From: Nitrospira sp.
GTDB lineage: Bacteria > Nitrospirota > Nitrospiria > Nitrospirales > Nitrospiraceae
Length of the DNA: 59,674 bases
Direction: 5' to 3'
NCBI GenBank assembly: GCA_024998685.1
Contig: JACOEH010000029.1
Coordinates: 1 to 59,674 of the forward strand
This document shows, in pieces, positions 9,709 to 18,522 of this stretch (the stretch's first letter is position 1; each line of letters begins with the position of its first letter). The notes below the pieces were generated by a model. It was given only the letters and a program-made list of their open reading frames with translations, did not search any database and was not told the origin of the DNA. Made by a program: the position numbers and the translations under genes.

Positions 9709-9967
9709 GATCGCTCCTTTCATGACACCAGCCCACGCTGAAATAGCTTACCTTCCTGGCTGTACGACTTCTTCCCCATGTGGCAGCGCCTTCATAAAGC
9801 GCCAGTCTTCCGGCCACCAAGTAACACTCGTCTTCAGTTACTGATCCGACCATGAAAGAGTGCGCAATTTGTCAGTAAGAACATCCCGAAAAGCGGCTGT
9901 TTATGCGCTTTTCAAGAAATTAAGGTACGCACTATTTAGCGTTCGCCTCAGTAACCAGAGAACTTGA

Positions 9968-10489
9968 TTAGTTCACTGCGCTGTGTCGTATGGCGCTGTC
10001 CTTTAATAGATTTGATGGTGACGCAATCCCCTTGGTCAGTTGTTTCTGTCTTTCTTCCAGCACTGCCTCCTCAGCAGCACACTCCGACGGCTTCATTGTG
10101 TGGGCCTGCTCTTGAGGGCCCGGGAACAGTGCATGCACGCGATTGGGGGAAAGGTCGTACAACGCATCGTTACTGAAATCAACAACCACCCCGATCAAGC
10201 CGCCAAAGACCAGATTGCCCCAGACCCATGGACTCACCACTGGAACGACACTGATTTCGTAGGGAGGGGAGCCGTGTTGCTCAACCCTCACCACATACAC
10301 ATGCCCTCGGTGGAGCGATGCGATGACGGGTGTCGCGCCATACGACTGTCCGTTGATGGAGACGCATAAGGCCTCTGGTTGACTCGTTACGGCAAGTTCT
10401 TGGTGTTGCCCATTCACGATTGTCGCGCAGCTTGTAAGCGTCAGCCCCACGATTACGATTCCGACCAGTGTCCGCCATTGACCTATCAT
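9968..10489 (-). CDS. Lipoprotein with PEGA-like domain
   Basis: 173-aa exported protein. The signal peptide ends in LTLTSCATI, a lipobox. The mature part begins with a PEGA-like beta unit (TSQPEALCVSINGQSYGATP), followed by a hydrophobic stretch WGNLVFGGLIGVVVD that could re-enter a membrane, then DLSPNRVHALF. GGAGG 5 nt before the ATG at 10489 fixes the start. A close paralogue lies directly upstream (10556-11053). The role is unknown; such proteins are often envelope-associated. Confidence 0.7.
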   Translation of the reverse strand: MIGQWRTLVGIVIVGLTLTSCATIVNGQHQELAVTSQPEALCVSINGQSYGATPVIASLHRGHVYVVRVEQHGSPPYEISVVPVVSPWVWGNLVFGGLIGVVVDFSNDALYDLSPNRVHALFPGPQEQAHTMKPSECAAEEAVLEERQKQLTKGIASPSNLLKDSAIRHSAVN

Positions 10490-10555
10490 GTGTCCTCCCA
10501 CCGGACTACCGATACCATTTGCTTTCCGGCCCTCGGAGTTACAGCGCTGCATTGG

Positions 10556-11053
10556 TCAATGTTTCCTAGGCTCGTCATACGGAGTGAGTCCCGACTGCAC
10601 GAACCGTGCTTGTTCTGCCTCCTTACGTCGTGCCGCTACGACAACCACGGACTCGGGGCATTCGTCTCGTTTGTGCACCTGTCCGACCGGCACGGCGAAG
10701 AAGGCATGCACCCGACTCAGCGAATGTTCATAGATGGCATTCGTCGCTCCATCCACCGCCATCCCGACAATTCCACCGAGGAATAGATTCCCCCACGTCA
10801 TTGAATTCATCACCGGAACGACCGTCATCTCGTGCGGGAGATAGTTCTCCTTGCGCACCTGCACCACATAGTTCTTGCCTCTCGGAAGCGAGGCAACCAC
10901 CGGGGTTGCCCCATACGATTCGCCGTTGATTGTCACGCACAGGGACTCCGGCTGACTGGTGATCGTGAGATCTTGGTTCGGCCCATGAACGAGGCTTGCG
11001 CATCCCGTGAGCAATACGCTTGCGATTCCAATGAGTGCCTACCAGTGCCTCAT
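10556..11053 (-). pseudogene. PEGA-like lipoprotein paralogue with nonsense codon in its signal peptide
   Basis: Paralogue of the 9968-10489 protein: TSQPESLCVTINGESYGATP and WGNLFLGGIVGMAVDGATN align along its length. Reading from the ATG at 11053, which has a good GGAGGAG site, gives M-R-H-W-stop, then ALIGIASVLLTGCASL in the same frame. The TAG at 11039-11041 therefore cuts the signal peptide where the paralogue has Arg. Translation could restart only at TTG 11014, which lacks a signal sequence. Recent pseudogene or sequence error. Confidence 0.75.
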
Positions 11054-11244
11054 AGTCTCCTCCTGTGTTCCTGCTCGCAGAAGGGTGCACCAATACGAAT
11101 CAACTTGGTACTCCCCGTTTGTGGGGCATCGTCATTGGATAGTAGGTGGAGCGTAGCTTTGTGATGTGTGGAACCCTAACCAGGAAGAGAGTCAAAACAA
11201 CTTAGGGGGGCCATCATGTATAGATCAGATGCAAGAAGAGAAAG

Positions 11245-11318
11245 GTGTCAGGAACCATTGCCTTGATGGACGAGATGCACGCGTAGGGCTGCCTCGCGTT
11301 TCTCCCGGCGGTTCATAA
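11245..11318 (+). pseudogene. Second RAYT-type remnant
   Basis: Same tag GTGTCAGGAACC and following GCCTTGATGGAC as at 9290, then ACGCGTA and a decayed N-terminal coding stretch (GLPRVSPGGS then stop). The ATG is lost. It is directly oriented with the first remnant and about 1.95 kb away. The rest of 11054-11360 holds no gene. Confidence 0.6.
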
Positions 11319-11360
11319 CTTGGTGTCCACGAAATCCGGGCCAGCTCATGAACAGCAATG

Positions 11361-12088
11361 TCATTCCTCTTCATTCTCTTCGTCGTACCACTTTTCGCGA
11401 TAGATCGGGCAGAGGCCTTTCGAGCGAAGAAAGCCGGTCACGTCCTTGATCATGCCGCCGTTTCCGCAGAGGTACACGGCGAGGTTGTCCACCGTCTTGA
11501 CACGCTCCTGCACCAGAGCGGTGACGCGACCGGTTGGACCGGTCCATCCCGGATCCGGACGAGACAATGTGATGGTACTGTGAAACATGGGATGCCGGGC
11601 CGCCACCAGTTCATGCAGCCCTTCCTGATAGTACAGATCCCGCTGGGCTCGGAGACCCCATAGCAAGGACACGACCTGCGGGGTTGCTTTGGACAATAGA
11701 GTCTGGAGCATAGACCGGATCGGGGCAATCCCCGTGCCGGTCGAGACAAACAGGAGATTGCGTGGCACATCGTCGCGCAGACGAAAACTTCCCGCCAGCC
11801 CTTTGAAATGGACCTGATCGCCGGGTTTGAGACCAAAGAGCAATGTCGACCCTGGTCCGTGGTCCACGCGGTTGAAGACCAATGTCAGGATGCTCCGTTG
11901 ACTGGGCGGTGAGGCAATCGAATAGGCACGTGTCATCGGATGCGGTCTCCCTATGACGGGAATCTCAAAAGAAATGAATTGCCCGGCTGGAAATCCAGTG
12001 TCGCAGGCGAGATCACTCGCAAGTCAAACTCACGGACATCGTGTGTGAGATCATGCACTCGGACAACCTCGGCGGCATTCGTCTGCAT
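11361..12088 (-). pseudogene. FAD/NAD(P)-binding ferredoxin-reductase-like oxidoreductase, frameshifted
   Basis: From the ATG at 12088 (AGGAGG about 7 nt upstream) the frame gives an FNR-type FAD domain up to LDFQPG. It then runs to a stop at TAG. Inserting one base near 11979-11985 restores QFISFEIP and continues into the FAD motif RAYSIAS, the NADP motif STGTGIAPIRSML and the C-terminal CGNGGMIKDV. The corrected length is about 242 aa, normal for this family. The downstream part can still be read alone from 11936 (191 aa) but lacks the flavin domain start. Confidence 0.75.
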
Positions 12089-12241
12089 CCTTGAGTCCTC
12101 CTGTCCATTCGACATAGCCGAATAAGGCCTACCGCTCTAATCGGCAACCTGCTTTGGAGTTGACTCCGATTCTGACCCCATGTTATTCGCATGGATGGTC
12201 AGTGTTTGATCGCAGCCGCGATAATTCACAACTCAGAGGGG

Positions 12242-12264
12242 TTTTCGTTTAGCCGGAACGAAAA
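12242..12264. repeat. 8-bp inverted repeat in the promoter region of the 12300 gene
   Basis: TTTTCGTT (12242-12249) and AACGAAAA (12257-12264) form a perfect palindrome with a 7-nt spacer. It overlaps the putative -35 element and could be an operator. Confidence 0.5.
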
Positions 12265-12280
12265 ATTCACCACTTCTATA
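12255..12280 (+). promoter_or_regulatory. Possible ECF-type promoter
   Basis: GGAAC (12255-12259), a typical ECF -35 core, is followed after 15 nt by TCTATA (12275-12280). The next gene starts 20 nt later and an ECF sigma gene lies 1.3 kb downstream. Suggestive only. Confidence 0.3.
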
Positions 12281-12299
12281 CTGAACACATTCGCCTCTT

Positions 12300-13574
12300 A
12301 TGGATCGGTTTTCATACACCAGACGGTTCTTGCACGCATTGCTTCTCCTCGGAACAGTCAATGCCGGCTGCGCCACAGCAAGTCTCGCGGACGGAGAGAA
12401 GGCTCAGACACCGCCCGCCGATCCCACTCCCTTGGAAGCTCAGCTCGATACCTCTACAGCTTCTCAACCCCAGACTGATCAAGCAGCATCCGGGCAATCC
12501 TCGGAATCTTTGGTCAATGCCCCTGCACCGACTCAATCCCAGGCTGAAGATACAGCACCGACTCAATCCGAGGCCGATGAGGCTGCACCTGCTCGCCCCC
12601 AGGATGAAATCCCCACAGCTGTCCAGCCGCAGGACAGCGAGACTCCACCTGCTCAGGCTCCCGAGACGTTTCCGTCCGCTCAGCCACAAGGGGACAGCCC
12701 TCCGATGGCTCAACAGGAAATTGCCCCTACGGCGGTCGTTCCTACTGAGGCGAACCCTTCCATCATGCTGACAGGCCGGGTTTGGCGGGCCAAGCCTGGG
12801 ATCGTCTTCCTGAAAACGCCGGTGGGGCTCATGTCGCTCAGTTCAAAAACCACGCTCAAAACTCTCCCCGCCTCGCAAGAAGTGGTCTTTTTGATCCACG
12901 AAGACCACGTCGTGGTGGATATTGTCAAGCGAACCGATGGGTCACTCGTCCACCGCTATTTGACCGGTCCGTTCAAACGAGACAATGAGGACGGCACACA
13001 GTTGATAGGTTGGACGCCGGAAGGTGAGAAGGCCTTCCACATGGGCGCATATGAGCGGACGCTCGCTTCCCGCAAGGAGGGCGAGTCGGTGACGGTCGAA
13101 GTTGACGGGAGGGACACCGTCATCGGCGTGCACGACCTGCAGTTCGACCTTCAGATCAGTCAGGTGGCCCTTAATGGGTCCAAGGCGCACGTGTTGCTGA
13201 CCGGAACTATTTCAAAACTGAAGTCCAATTTCATTTTCTTTCGGACTCCCATCGGCATCATCAATGTCAATGCCAAGATCGGAATCAAAAATGCCAAGGT
13301 TGGACAGATCCTGACCGTGCGCATGCATGACCATCACCTCGTGGCGGATCTCTCTGCGTCCATCGATTCTGCTCCTATTCGACGTTTCGTCACGGGTCCT
13401 CTGGAATTTGCCACGCCGGATCGAGCCAACGTCAGGCTCTGGACCCCGGACGGGGAACAGATCTACCCGGCAGATTTAGGTAAATCCTCGCTGAACGGGG
13501 CAAGAGAAGGGACCCTTATTACGGTGGAGCTCGATGGGCAAGGTGACGTCGTCGAATTCCATCGGATGAAGTGA
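12300..13574 (+). CDS. Exported protein with two copies of an unrecognised beta-rich domain
   Basis: 424 aa. An N-terminal signal peptide (LHALLLLGTVNAGCATASLA) is followed by about 110 residues of Pro/Gln/Ala/Glu-rich linker with APTQS and AQPQ-like repeats. Then two homologous units follow, at about residues 158-285 and 292-424. Both show LTGx(I/V) ... (F/L)x(K/R)TP(I/V)G ... HxVxD ... (Y/F)(L/V)TGP ... WTPxGE ... (V/I)T-VE-DG. I do not know the family. The position in front of an ECF sigma/anti-sigma pair suggests an envelope-stress link, as inference. Confidence 0.7.
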   Translation: MDRFSYTRRFLHALLLLGTVNAGCATASLADGEKAQTPPADPTPLEAQLDTSTASQPQTDQAASGQSSESLVNAPAPTQSQAEDTAPTQSEADEAAPARPQDEIPTAVQPQDSETPPAQAPETFPSAQPQGDSPPMAQQEIAPTAVVPTEANPSIMLTGRVWRAKPGIVFLKTPVGLMSLSSKTTLKTLPASQEVVFLIHEDHVVVDIVKRTDGSLVHRYLTGPFKRDNEDGTQLIGWTPEGEKAFHMGAYERTLASRKEGESVTVEVDGRDTVIGVHDLQFDLQISQVALNGSKAHVLLTGTISKLKSNFIFFRTPIGIINVNAKIGIKNAKVGQILTVRMHDHHLVADLSASIDSAPIRRFVTGPLEFATPDRANVRLWTPDGEQIYPADLGKSSLNGAREGTLITVELDGQGDVVEFHRMK

Positions 13575-13640
13575 TTTCACGACGTCCTGCTTTTGTCCGT
13601 CTTGACTCTCTTTTCAATCCCCTCATAGACTGCGCTAGGC

Positions 13641-14264
13641 ATGGGCACCACATCTACCATTCGCCGCTCACCGGCCTCGTCCTCGAGTAATCCCCAATCC
13701 GCTAAAAATTTTGATACTCTGTACAAGGATCACGTGGAGCTCATGTATCGCTTCGCTTATCGATTGTGCGGCGAACCGGAAGCTGCAAAGGATTTGGTAC
13801 AGGAGACTTTTTTGAATGCGTATCGAGGCCTCGCCAGGTTTCGGGGCGACGCTCAAATTTCGACGTGGCTCTATACCATCGCTTCGCGGGCGTGCCTGCG
13901 CATGCGGCGGAGACGGAAAGGAGCCCCGGAACGAGAGCTGTCGCTCGAGGAATTCATTCCCACATCCGACGGTGAATTCCATTTGCAGATTCCGATCGAT
14001 GGACTCAGTCCCGAGGCCGCCCTCCAGAATAAACAATTGCGGGAAGCACTCGATACCGCGATCAACCAATTACCGAAGAAGTACAAAATGGTCTTGGTGC
14101 TTCGTGACATGGAAGGATTAAGCGCCAAAGAGGTTGGAGCCATCATGGGCTTGAACGAACGAGCGGTGAAATCACGCTTACATCGGGCTCGACTGTTTGT
14201 GCGCCGTGAACTCAGTGCGAGAGGCCTCGGCAAATCGTCCATCCACCACGACTCACTCGGCTAG
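13641..14264 (+). CDS. RNA polymerase sigma factor, ECF (RpoE-like)
   Basis: 207 aa with region 2 (DTLYKDHVELMYRFAYRL, then DLVQETFLNAYRGLARF and STWLYTIASRACL) and region 4 (LPKKYKMVLVLRDMEGLSAK, then AVKSRLHRARLFVRREL). Regions 1 and 3 are missing, as in ECF sigmas. It is followed 17 bp later by a zinc-finger anti-sigma gene. It probably controls envelope genes nearby, including possibly the gene before it. Confidence 0.92.
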   Translation: MGTTSTIRRSPASSSSNPQSAKNFDTLYKDHVELMYRFAYRLCGEPEAAKDLVQETFLNAYRGLARFRGDAQISTWLYTIASRACLRMRRRRKGAPERELSLEEFIPTSDGEFHLQIPIDGLSPEAALQNKQLREALDTAINQLPKKYKMVLVLRDMEGLSAKEVGAIMGLNERAVKSRLHRARLFVRRELSARGLGKSSIHHDSLG

Positions 14265-14281
14265 CGGAGGGACTCATCCAC

Positions 14282-14572
14282 ATGATAAAACTTTCTAAGC
14301 GGCGACGGCGTTTTTCAATGACCCGGCACCGACATGCTCATGGGAACGGCCGGTGCCTGCGCATCCTTCGCCGGTTGTCCGCTTATATTGATGACGAACT
14401 TTCCGCGAGTATTTGCCGGCAAATTCGTCGACATCTGGGCGCTTGTCCGAATTGTGAAATCTTCATGACGTCATTGCGCCAAACCGTATCGCTCTGTCGC
14501 CACAACCCGGCGCCGGCTTTATCGACAACCGACCGTGCGTTGATGCGTGCGAAGATACTGAAAACCGCCTAA
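14282..14572 (+). CDS. Zinc-finger anti-sigma factor (ZAS type)
   Basis: 96-aa partner of the preceding sigma factor. The ZAS zinc motif H-x3-C-x2-C is visible as HLGACPNC, preceded by LSAYIDDELS, the usual start of this fold. No membrane segment is found, so it should be a soluble, possibly redox-sensing, anti-sigma. GGAGGG lies 9-10 nt before the ATG. The N-terminus is strongly basic (KLSKRRRRF). Confidence 0.82.
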   Translation: MIKLSKRRRRFSMTRHRHAHGNGRCLRILRRLSAYIDDELSASICRQIRRHLGACPNCEIFMTSLRQTVSLCRHNPAPALSTTDRALMRAKILKTA

Positions 14573-14606
14573 TCTGGGTAACCGACACCAGTGAGTCATT
14601 TTCATC

Positions 14607-16292
14607 ATGAATAAGAACCTATTGCTTGGAATTCTACTTCTCTCCGGACTGCTGATGGCCTTTGAGGTCACCTTACCCGACCTTGTGACTGCGGCCTCCA
14701 AGGCACCTCAGAAGGCGACAGGAAATAAGGCCGCCATCGACACGGCCCTTCGATATGCCCAAGCCATCGCCAAAGGCGACAAGATCATGGCTGGGCAGCT
14801 GGACTTCGCGTGCCAATACAAACACCTGACCATGCTGCCGGTTAAGCCTCAGGCAATCGACGCTTCGTATGAGGATTGTTGGCAAGAACTGACTGCCGGC
14901 CATGCTCCGCTCTTGAAGCGATCGGATATTGGGATGAACATTCTCTGGCCCAGCACAGGGTTCCTGGTATTTTATGGAGATGATCTCGCTCGGACTCAGG
15001 CCTCAGCCTTTGTCATGGATGTCCTCGGATTGTCGCCCCCCGGAACCGGCCTTCATCTCACGGTGGCGAACAGCCGCTCGATTTCGAATGGATCATTCCG
15101 ATTAAATCGGAAGGAGAAAATCATCGGTGTCCCGACCACGCTGGTTGAATTGGCCGTCCATTATCATGATCCCCTCACATCGCCGGTGGCGTACGGACCC
15201 GGCACCGTCCGATGGACAAATACGATCACGCGAGAGCGGCGCGCCATAAAATCCATCACCACTCAATGGATTGTCTTCACCGGGCTCAAAAAATACGGCT
15301 TTCCTCGAGACTCGGCCGTCTTTCATCTGCCCGTGAGAACCACCCCTGAAGCGCCGGGTATGGTAGCGGACAGAATTCCGTTCACGACTGAAACGAGCCG
15401 AGCACTTCCTGACTCGCTTGTCTGGTGGGGTCCCGACGATCAACCTGGAACCTTGACGGCGGCAGCAGCACAGGCTTCTGCGTTTCCTGAATTACGCGAT
15501 CGCGTCGCCATGCTCAATCGTATCTTGATCATCGACCCGCATCAAATTGACGCGCTCACGATCCTGACCAGAAATCTCCATGCCGTCTTACTTCGGGAAG
15601 CCGCTCAGAATCATCAATTGCTCGTTAAAGATCCGGCGCTATCCGTGACCGTCAATGAGTTTTATTGGAACACCTCCGCAGCCTCCACTCGCCTGGACCT
15701 GTCGAATGCGATGGAGATGGGTGGATTTCCGCAACCGACACCGGCAGACTTCTTGTACCGACTGCTGCCTGCACTAGAAACCCTTGCTAGCATTCGACCT
15801 GAACAACTGGACTGCCGATTTCAGCTCGGCATGGCCTATCGATGGAACAATGACCAGGTTCCGATGATCGAGACGTTCGACGCATTGGTCAAAGACATTC
15901 CGAACGAACGAAAGACGCCAAAAGCCGAGGCGCTGGTGCAGCTGGCCTGGTCACGCATCAACAAGGTGGCGTGGAATCGAATCTTGCACGATCCGGACAG
16001 TGTCCGAGCGTACGAGGACGCTTACGCCTCATCGGTCATCGCCGAGCTGCCGCTCGACAAGTTTCTCGCGGAATACACCATGGCCTATAGCATGATTTTC
16101 ATGCCTGACTATGGGGATAAAAACCGGATGCTACAACACCTCACCGCGGCCAAACGCTGGTTTGATGGAATACCAGGAAAAGATGATGAGGTCTGGCGCT
16201 ATTTTCTTCACAGCGAGCGTCTAATGGCTGTGCTTAAAGCTGATCCGATGTTTCAACCCATTCTGGCCTCGGCGGAACAGCCTAAAGGATGA
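14607..16292 (+). CDS. Exported protein of unknown function with helical-repeat C-terminus
   Basis: 561 aa. A signal peptide (MNKNLLLGILLLSGLLMAF) precedes a mature region of no recognised family. Residues from about 390 to the end look like helical repeats of TPR style (ALETLASIRPEQLDCRFQLG, then EALVQLAWSRINKVAW). It follows the sigma/anti-sigma pair by 34 bp and is probably in the same unit. A periplasmic role is likely from the signal peptide. Confidence 0.65.
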   Translation: MNKNLLLGILLLSGLLMAFEVTLPDLVTAASKAPQKATGNKAAIDTALRYAQAIAKGDKIMAGQLDFACQYKHLTMLPVKPQAIDASYEDCWQELTAGHAPLLKRSDIGMNILWPSTGFLVFYGDDLARTQASAFVMDVLGLSPPGTGLHLTVANSRSISNGSFRLNRKEKIIGVPTTLVELAVHYHDPLTSPVAYGPGTVRWTNTITRERRAIKSITTQWIVFTGLKKYGFPRDSAVFHLPVRTTPEAPGMVADRIPFTTETSRALPDSLVWWGPDDQPGTLTAAAAQASAFPELRDRVAMLNRILIIDPHQIDALTILTRNLHAVLLREAAQNHQLLVKDPALSVTVNEFYWNTSAASTRLDLSNAMEMGGFPQPTPADFLYRLLPALETLASIRPEQLDCRFQLGMAYRWNNDQVPMIETFDALVKDIPNERKTPKAEALVQLAWSRINKVAWNRILHDPDSVRAYEDAYASSVIAELPLDKFLAEYTMAYSMIFMPDYGDKNRMLQHLTAAKRWFDGIPGKDDEVWRYFLHSERLMAVLKADPMFQPILASAEQPKG

Positions 16293-16355
16293 TGACCGAG
16301 CTCCGGCTCATCCCGCCGTAATCGTTTTGCACCGCTTCACATATCGTACAGAGCG

Positions 16356-17045
16356 ATGTTTCGTTTGAATCGGCACGATCTTCATTTTCCCCCGGTTGAT
16401 CGGGCATCCCCTGAAGGCCTCCTCGCGGTAGGAGGCGATCTCTGTCCGGAGCGGTTACTCGAAGCCTATCGACAGGGCATTTTCCCCTGGTATAACGACA
16501 AGCAACCCATTCTCTGGTGGTCGCCGGATCCTCGCGCCGTGCTGTTCCCTAGCAAACTCCATGTCTCGCGCAGCCTCAAGCGACGCCTTCGCCCTGATGT
16601 GTTCACCGTCACGCTCGATACGAGCTTTCGAAGTATCATGGAAGGGTGCGCAGAGGCTCGCCCACAGTATCCCGAAGGAGGAACCTGGATCACAGATGCA
16701 ATGCTGAACGCCTATACATGCTTGCATGAACTCGGCTACGCCCATTCCATCGAGACATGGCAAAACGGTCGCTTGGTCGGCGGACTGTACGGCGTGGCGA
16801 TAGGAGGGGCCTTCTTTGCCGAGTCGATGTTTACGCGAGTCGATGATGCATCCAAAGTGGCGCTCGTGAGACTTGTCAAGCAACTTCAGACCTGGAACTT
16901 CCGCCTCATCGATTGCCAACAATTCTCGCCCCATGTCAGCCGGTTCGGCGCGGAAGAAATTCCACGGGCAGACTTCATCAAACATCTCGACCAGGCGCTC
17001 ACCCCTCCCGACCGACGGGGACGATGGGAATTCGATACAGTATGA
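16356..17045 (+). CDS. aat: Leucyl/phenylalanyl-tRNA--protein transferase
   Basis: Adds Leu or Phe from charged tRNA to N-terminal Lys/Arg of proteins, marking them for ClpAP (N-end rule). The 229-aa protein has the family blocks FPPVDRASPEGLLAVGGDL, GIFPWYNDKQPILWWSPDPR and LVGGLYGVAIGGAFFAESMF, and the late LIDCQQFSPHVSRFGAEEIP. No clp or ate gene is in the window. Confidence 0.96.
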   Translation: MFRLNRHDLHFPPVDRASPEGLLAVGGDLCPERLLEAYRQGIFPWYNDKQPILWWSPDPRAVLFPSKLHVSRSLKRRLRPDVFTVTLDTSFRSIMEGCAEARPQYPEGGTWITDAMLNAYTCLHELGYAHSIETWQNGRLVGGLYGVAIGGAFFAESMFTRVDDASKVALVRLVKQLQTWNFRLIDCQQFSPHVSRFGAEEIPRADFIKHLDQALTPPDRRGRWEFDTV

Positions 17046-17145
17046 GCCATGGAGGGAGGCTGCGTCTCCCCTGCATGGTGAACCGCATTGACAGCCTTTT
17101 CATCGGTCGCTTATGATTCCGTCCTGGTCATGAGGAGAATATGAC

Positions 17146-17466
17146 ATGAGCTTTGCCATTACACCAAAAGAACTGAAGGCACGACTCGATAAAGGGGACA
17201 AATTGGTGATTCTGGATGTGCGGGAGCCTTGGGAAAACCAACTCGCCAAGCTGGACAACTCTATTCTCATTCCACTCGGCACGCTGCCCGATTCCCTTTC
17301 CAAATTGGATAGAAATGCCGAGATCATTGCCTACTGCCATCATGGAATGCGAAGCGGAGACGCGACAGGATTCTTGTTACAGCAGGGATTTTCAAACGTG
17401 AAGAACCTGATCGGCGGGATCGATGCATGGTCTATCCAAGTAGATGGGAGTGTCGCTCGATACTGA
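17146..17466 (+). CDS. Rhodanese-like sulfurtransferase domain protein
   Basis: Single rhodanese domain, 106 aa, no signal peptide. LDVREPWE opens the fold and the active-site Cys sits in YCHHGMRS; GGIDAWS closes it. This resembles GlpE/YgaP-like persulfide carriers. GAGGAG lies about 8 nt before the ATG. The acceptor of the sulfur is unknown. Confidence 0.9.
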   Translation: MSFAITPKELKARLDKGDKLVILDVREPWENQLAKLDNSILIPLGTLPDSLSKLDRNAEIIAYCHHGMRSGDATGFLLQQGFSNVKNLIGGIDAWSIQVDGSVARY

Positions 17467-17558
17467 TCCGATGGGACACCGACAGTCGTAAGTCGGCAGG
17501 TTCGTCTGAGATCGTAAGCGTCGGTGCAAGGTTCGATTCCCTCGGTCGGGCCGGTGAG

Positions 17559-18482
17559 CTATCGGCTCTTCCCTTGGAAGAATTCCACTGTCTGCTTCAG
17601 TCCTTCGGCGAGGTCCGCCTTGACCTCCCACCCAAGGTCTTGTTTGATTCTGGATGGATCAACCACGCTGCGAATCTGCTCGCCGGCCTTGGCCGGGCCA
17701 TGAATTTCCTTGGCGCTCGAAGCGGTTAGACCGGCGAGCATGCGGAACAACTCATTGACGGATGTCTCGGTACCTGTTCCGACGTTGTACACTCCGTGCG
17801 CATTCTGCCCCATGGCGGCTAGATTCGCTTCCGCCACGTCGTCGACGAATACGAAATCACGTGTTTGGCGGCCGTTTCCGTTAATAATGGGCTGCTCGTT
17901 GTTCAACATCTTTTGGATGAAAATGGCAACGACCCCGGCTTCTCCCTCCGGATCCTGTCTCGGTCCATACACGTTGGCGTACCGTAGGCTGACTACCGGA
18001 ATCCCGCTTGTCCGTTGGAAGTAGGACAAGTAATGTTCACCGCACAGCTTACTGATGCCATAGGGTGAGAGTGGGTTAGTGGCGTGTGATTCGGCGGCCG
18101 GAAATGTTTCCTGTTCACCGTAGATTGCCCCACCGGATGAGGAGAATACGACCTTTCGACAACCATACCGAACAGCCTGTTGCAACACGTTCATGGTTCC
18201 CAAGACGTTGACCTGCGCATCGAACACCGGATCCTCTACCGAACGACGGACACTGATCTGCGCCGCCAGGTGGAGGACAATGTTGGGCCGTTCATTGCGA
18301 AAGACCCGTTCGAGACGCCAGCTGGTAATGTCGGTTTTGTAAAGACTCGCCGCACGGTTGACGTTTTTGCGCTTTCCAGTGGCCAGATTGTCGACGATGA
18401 CGACTTGATGCCCCTCTTCAACGAGTCGGTCCACCACATGAGACCCGATAAATCCTGCGCCGCCGGTCACGAGTACTTTCAT
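17559..18482 (-). CDS. NAD-dependent epimerase/dehydratase (extended SDR)
   Basis: Nucleotide-sugar epimerase of the GalE-like group, 307 aa. The NAD-binding GxxGxxG is VTGGAGFIGSHV, with DNLATGKRKN. The catalytic S and Y-x-x-x-K are seen as SSSGGAIYG and YGISKLCGE. The start ATG at 18482 has GGAGGG upstream and puts the Rossmann motif at residue 6. It lies 40 bp behind tlyA. Likely supplies a sugar for LPS or exopolysaccharide; the exact substrate is not decided. Confidence 0.87.
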   Translation of the reverse strand: MKVLVTGGAGFIGSHVVDRLVEEGHQVVIVDNLATGKRKNVNRAASLYKTDITSWRLERVFRNERPNIVLHLAAQISVRRSVEDPVFDAQVNVLGTMNVLQQAVRYGCRKVVFSSSGGAIYGEQETFPAAESHATNPLSPYGISKLCGEHYLSYFQRTSGIPVVSLRYANVYGPRQDPEGEAGVVAIFIQKMLNNEQPIINGNGRQTRDFVFVDDVAEANLAAMGQNAHGVYNVGTGTETSVNELFRMLAGLTASSAKEIHGPAKAGEQIRSVVDPSRIKQDLGWEVKADLAEGLKQTVEFFQGKSR

Positions 18483-18522
18483 TGGCCCTCCCGAATGAAC
18501 TCTCAACAGTTATGATACCCCC

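Noticed and set aside
13602-13629. TTGACT/CATAGA as a promoter of the sigma factor gene
   Set aside because: The -10 match is poor and it would leave almost no leader; too weak to list.
17478-17556. tRNA-like T-arm (GGTTCGATTCC) downstream of the rhodanese gene
   Set aside because: The flanking T-stem has two mismatches and no 5' acceptor strand complementary to GGTCGGG is present upstream, so no cloverleaf can be drawn.
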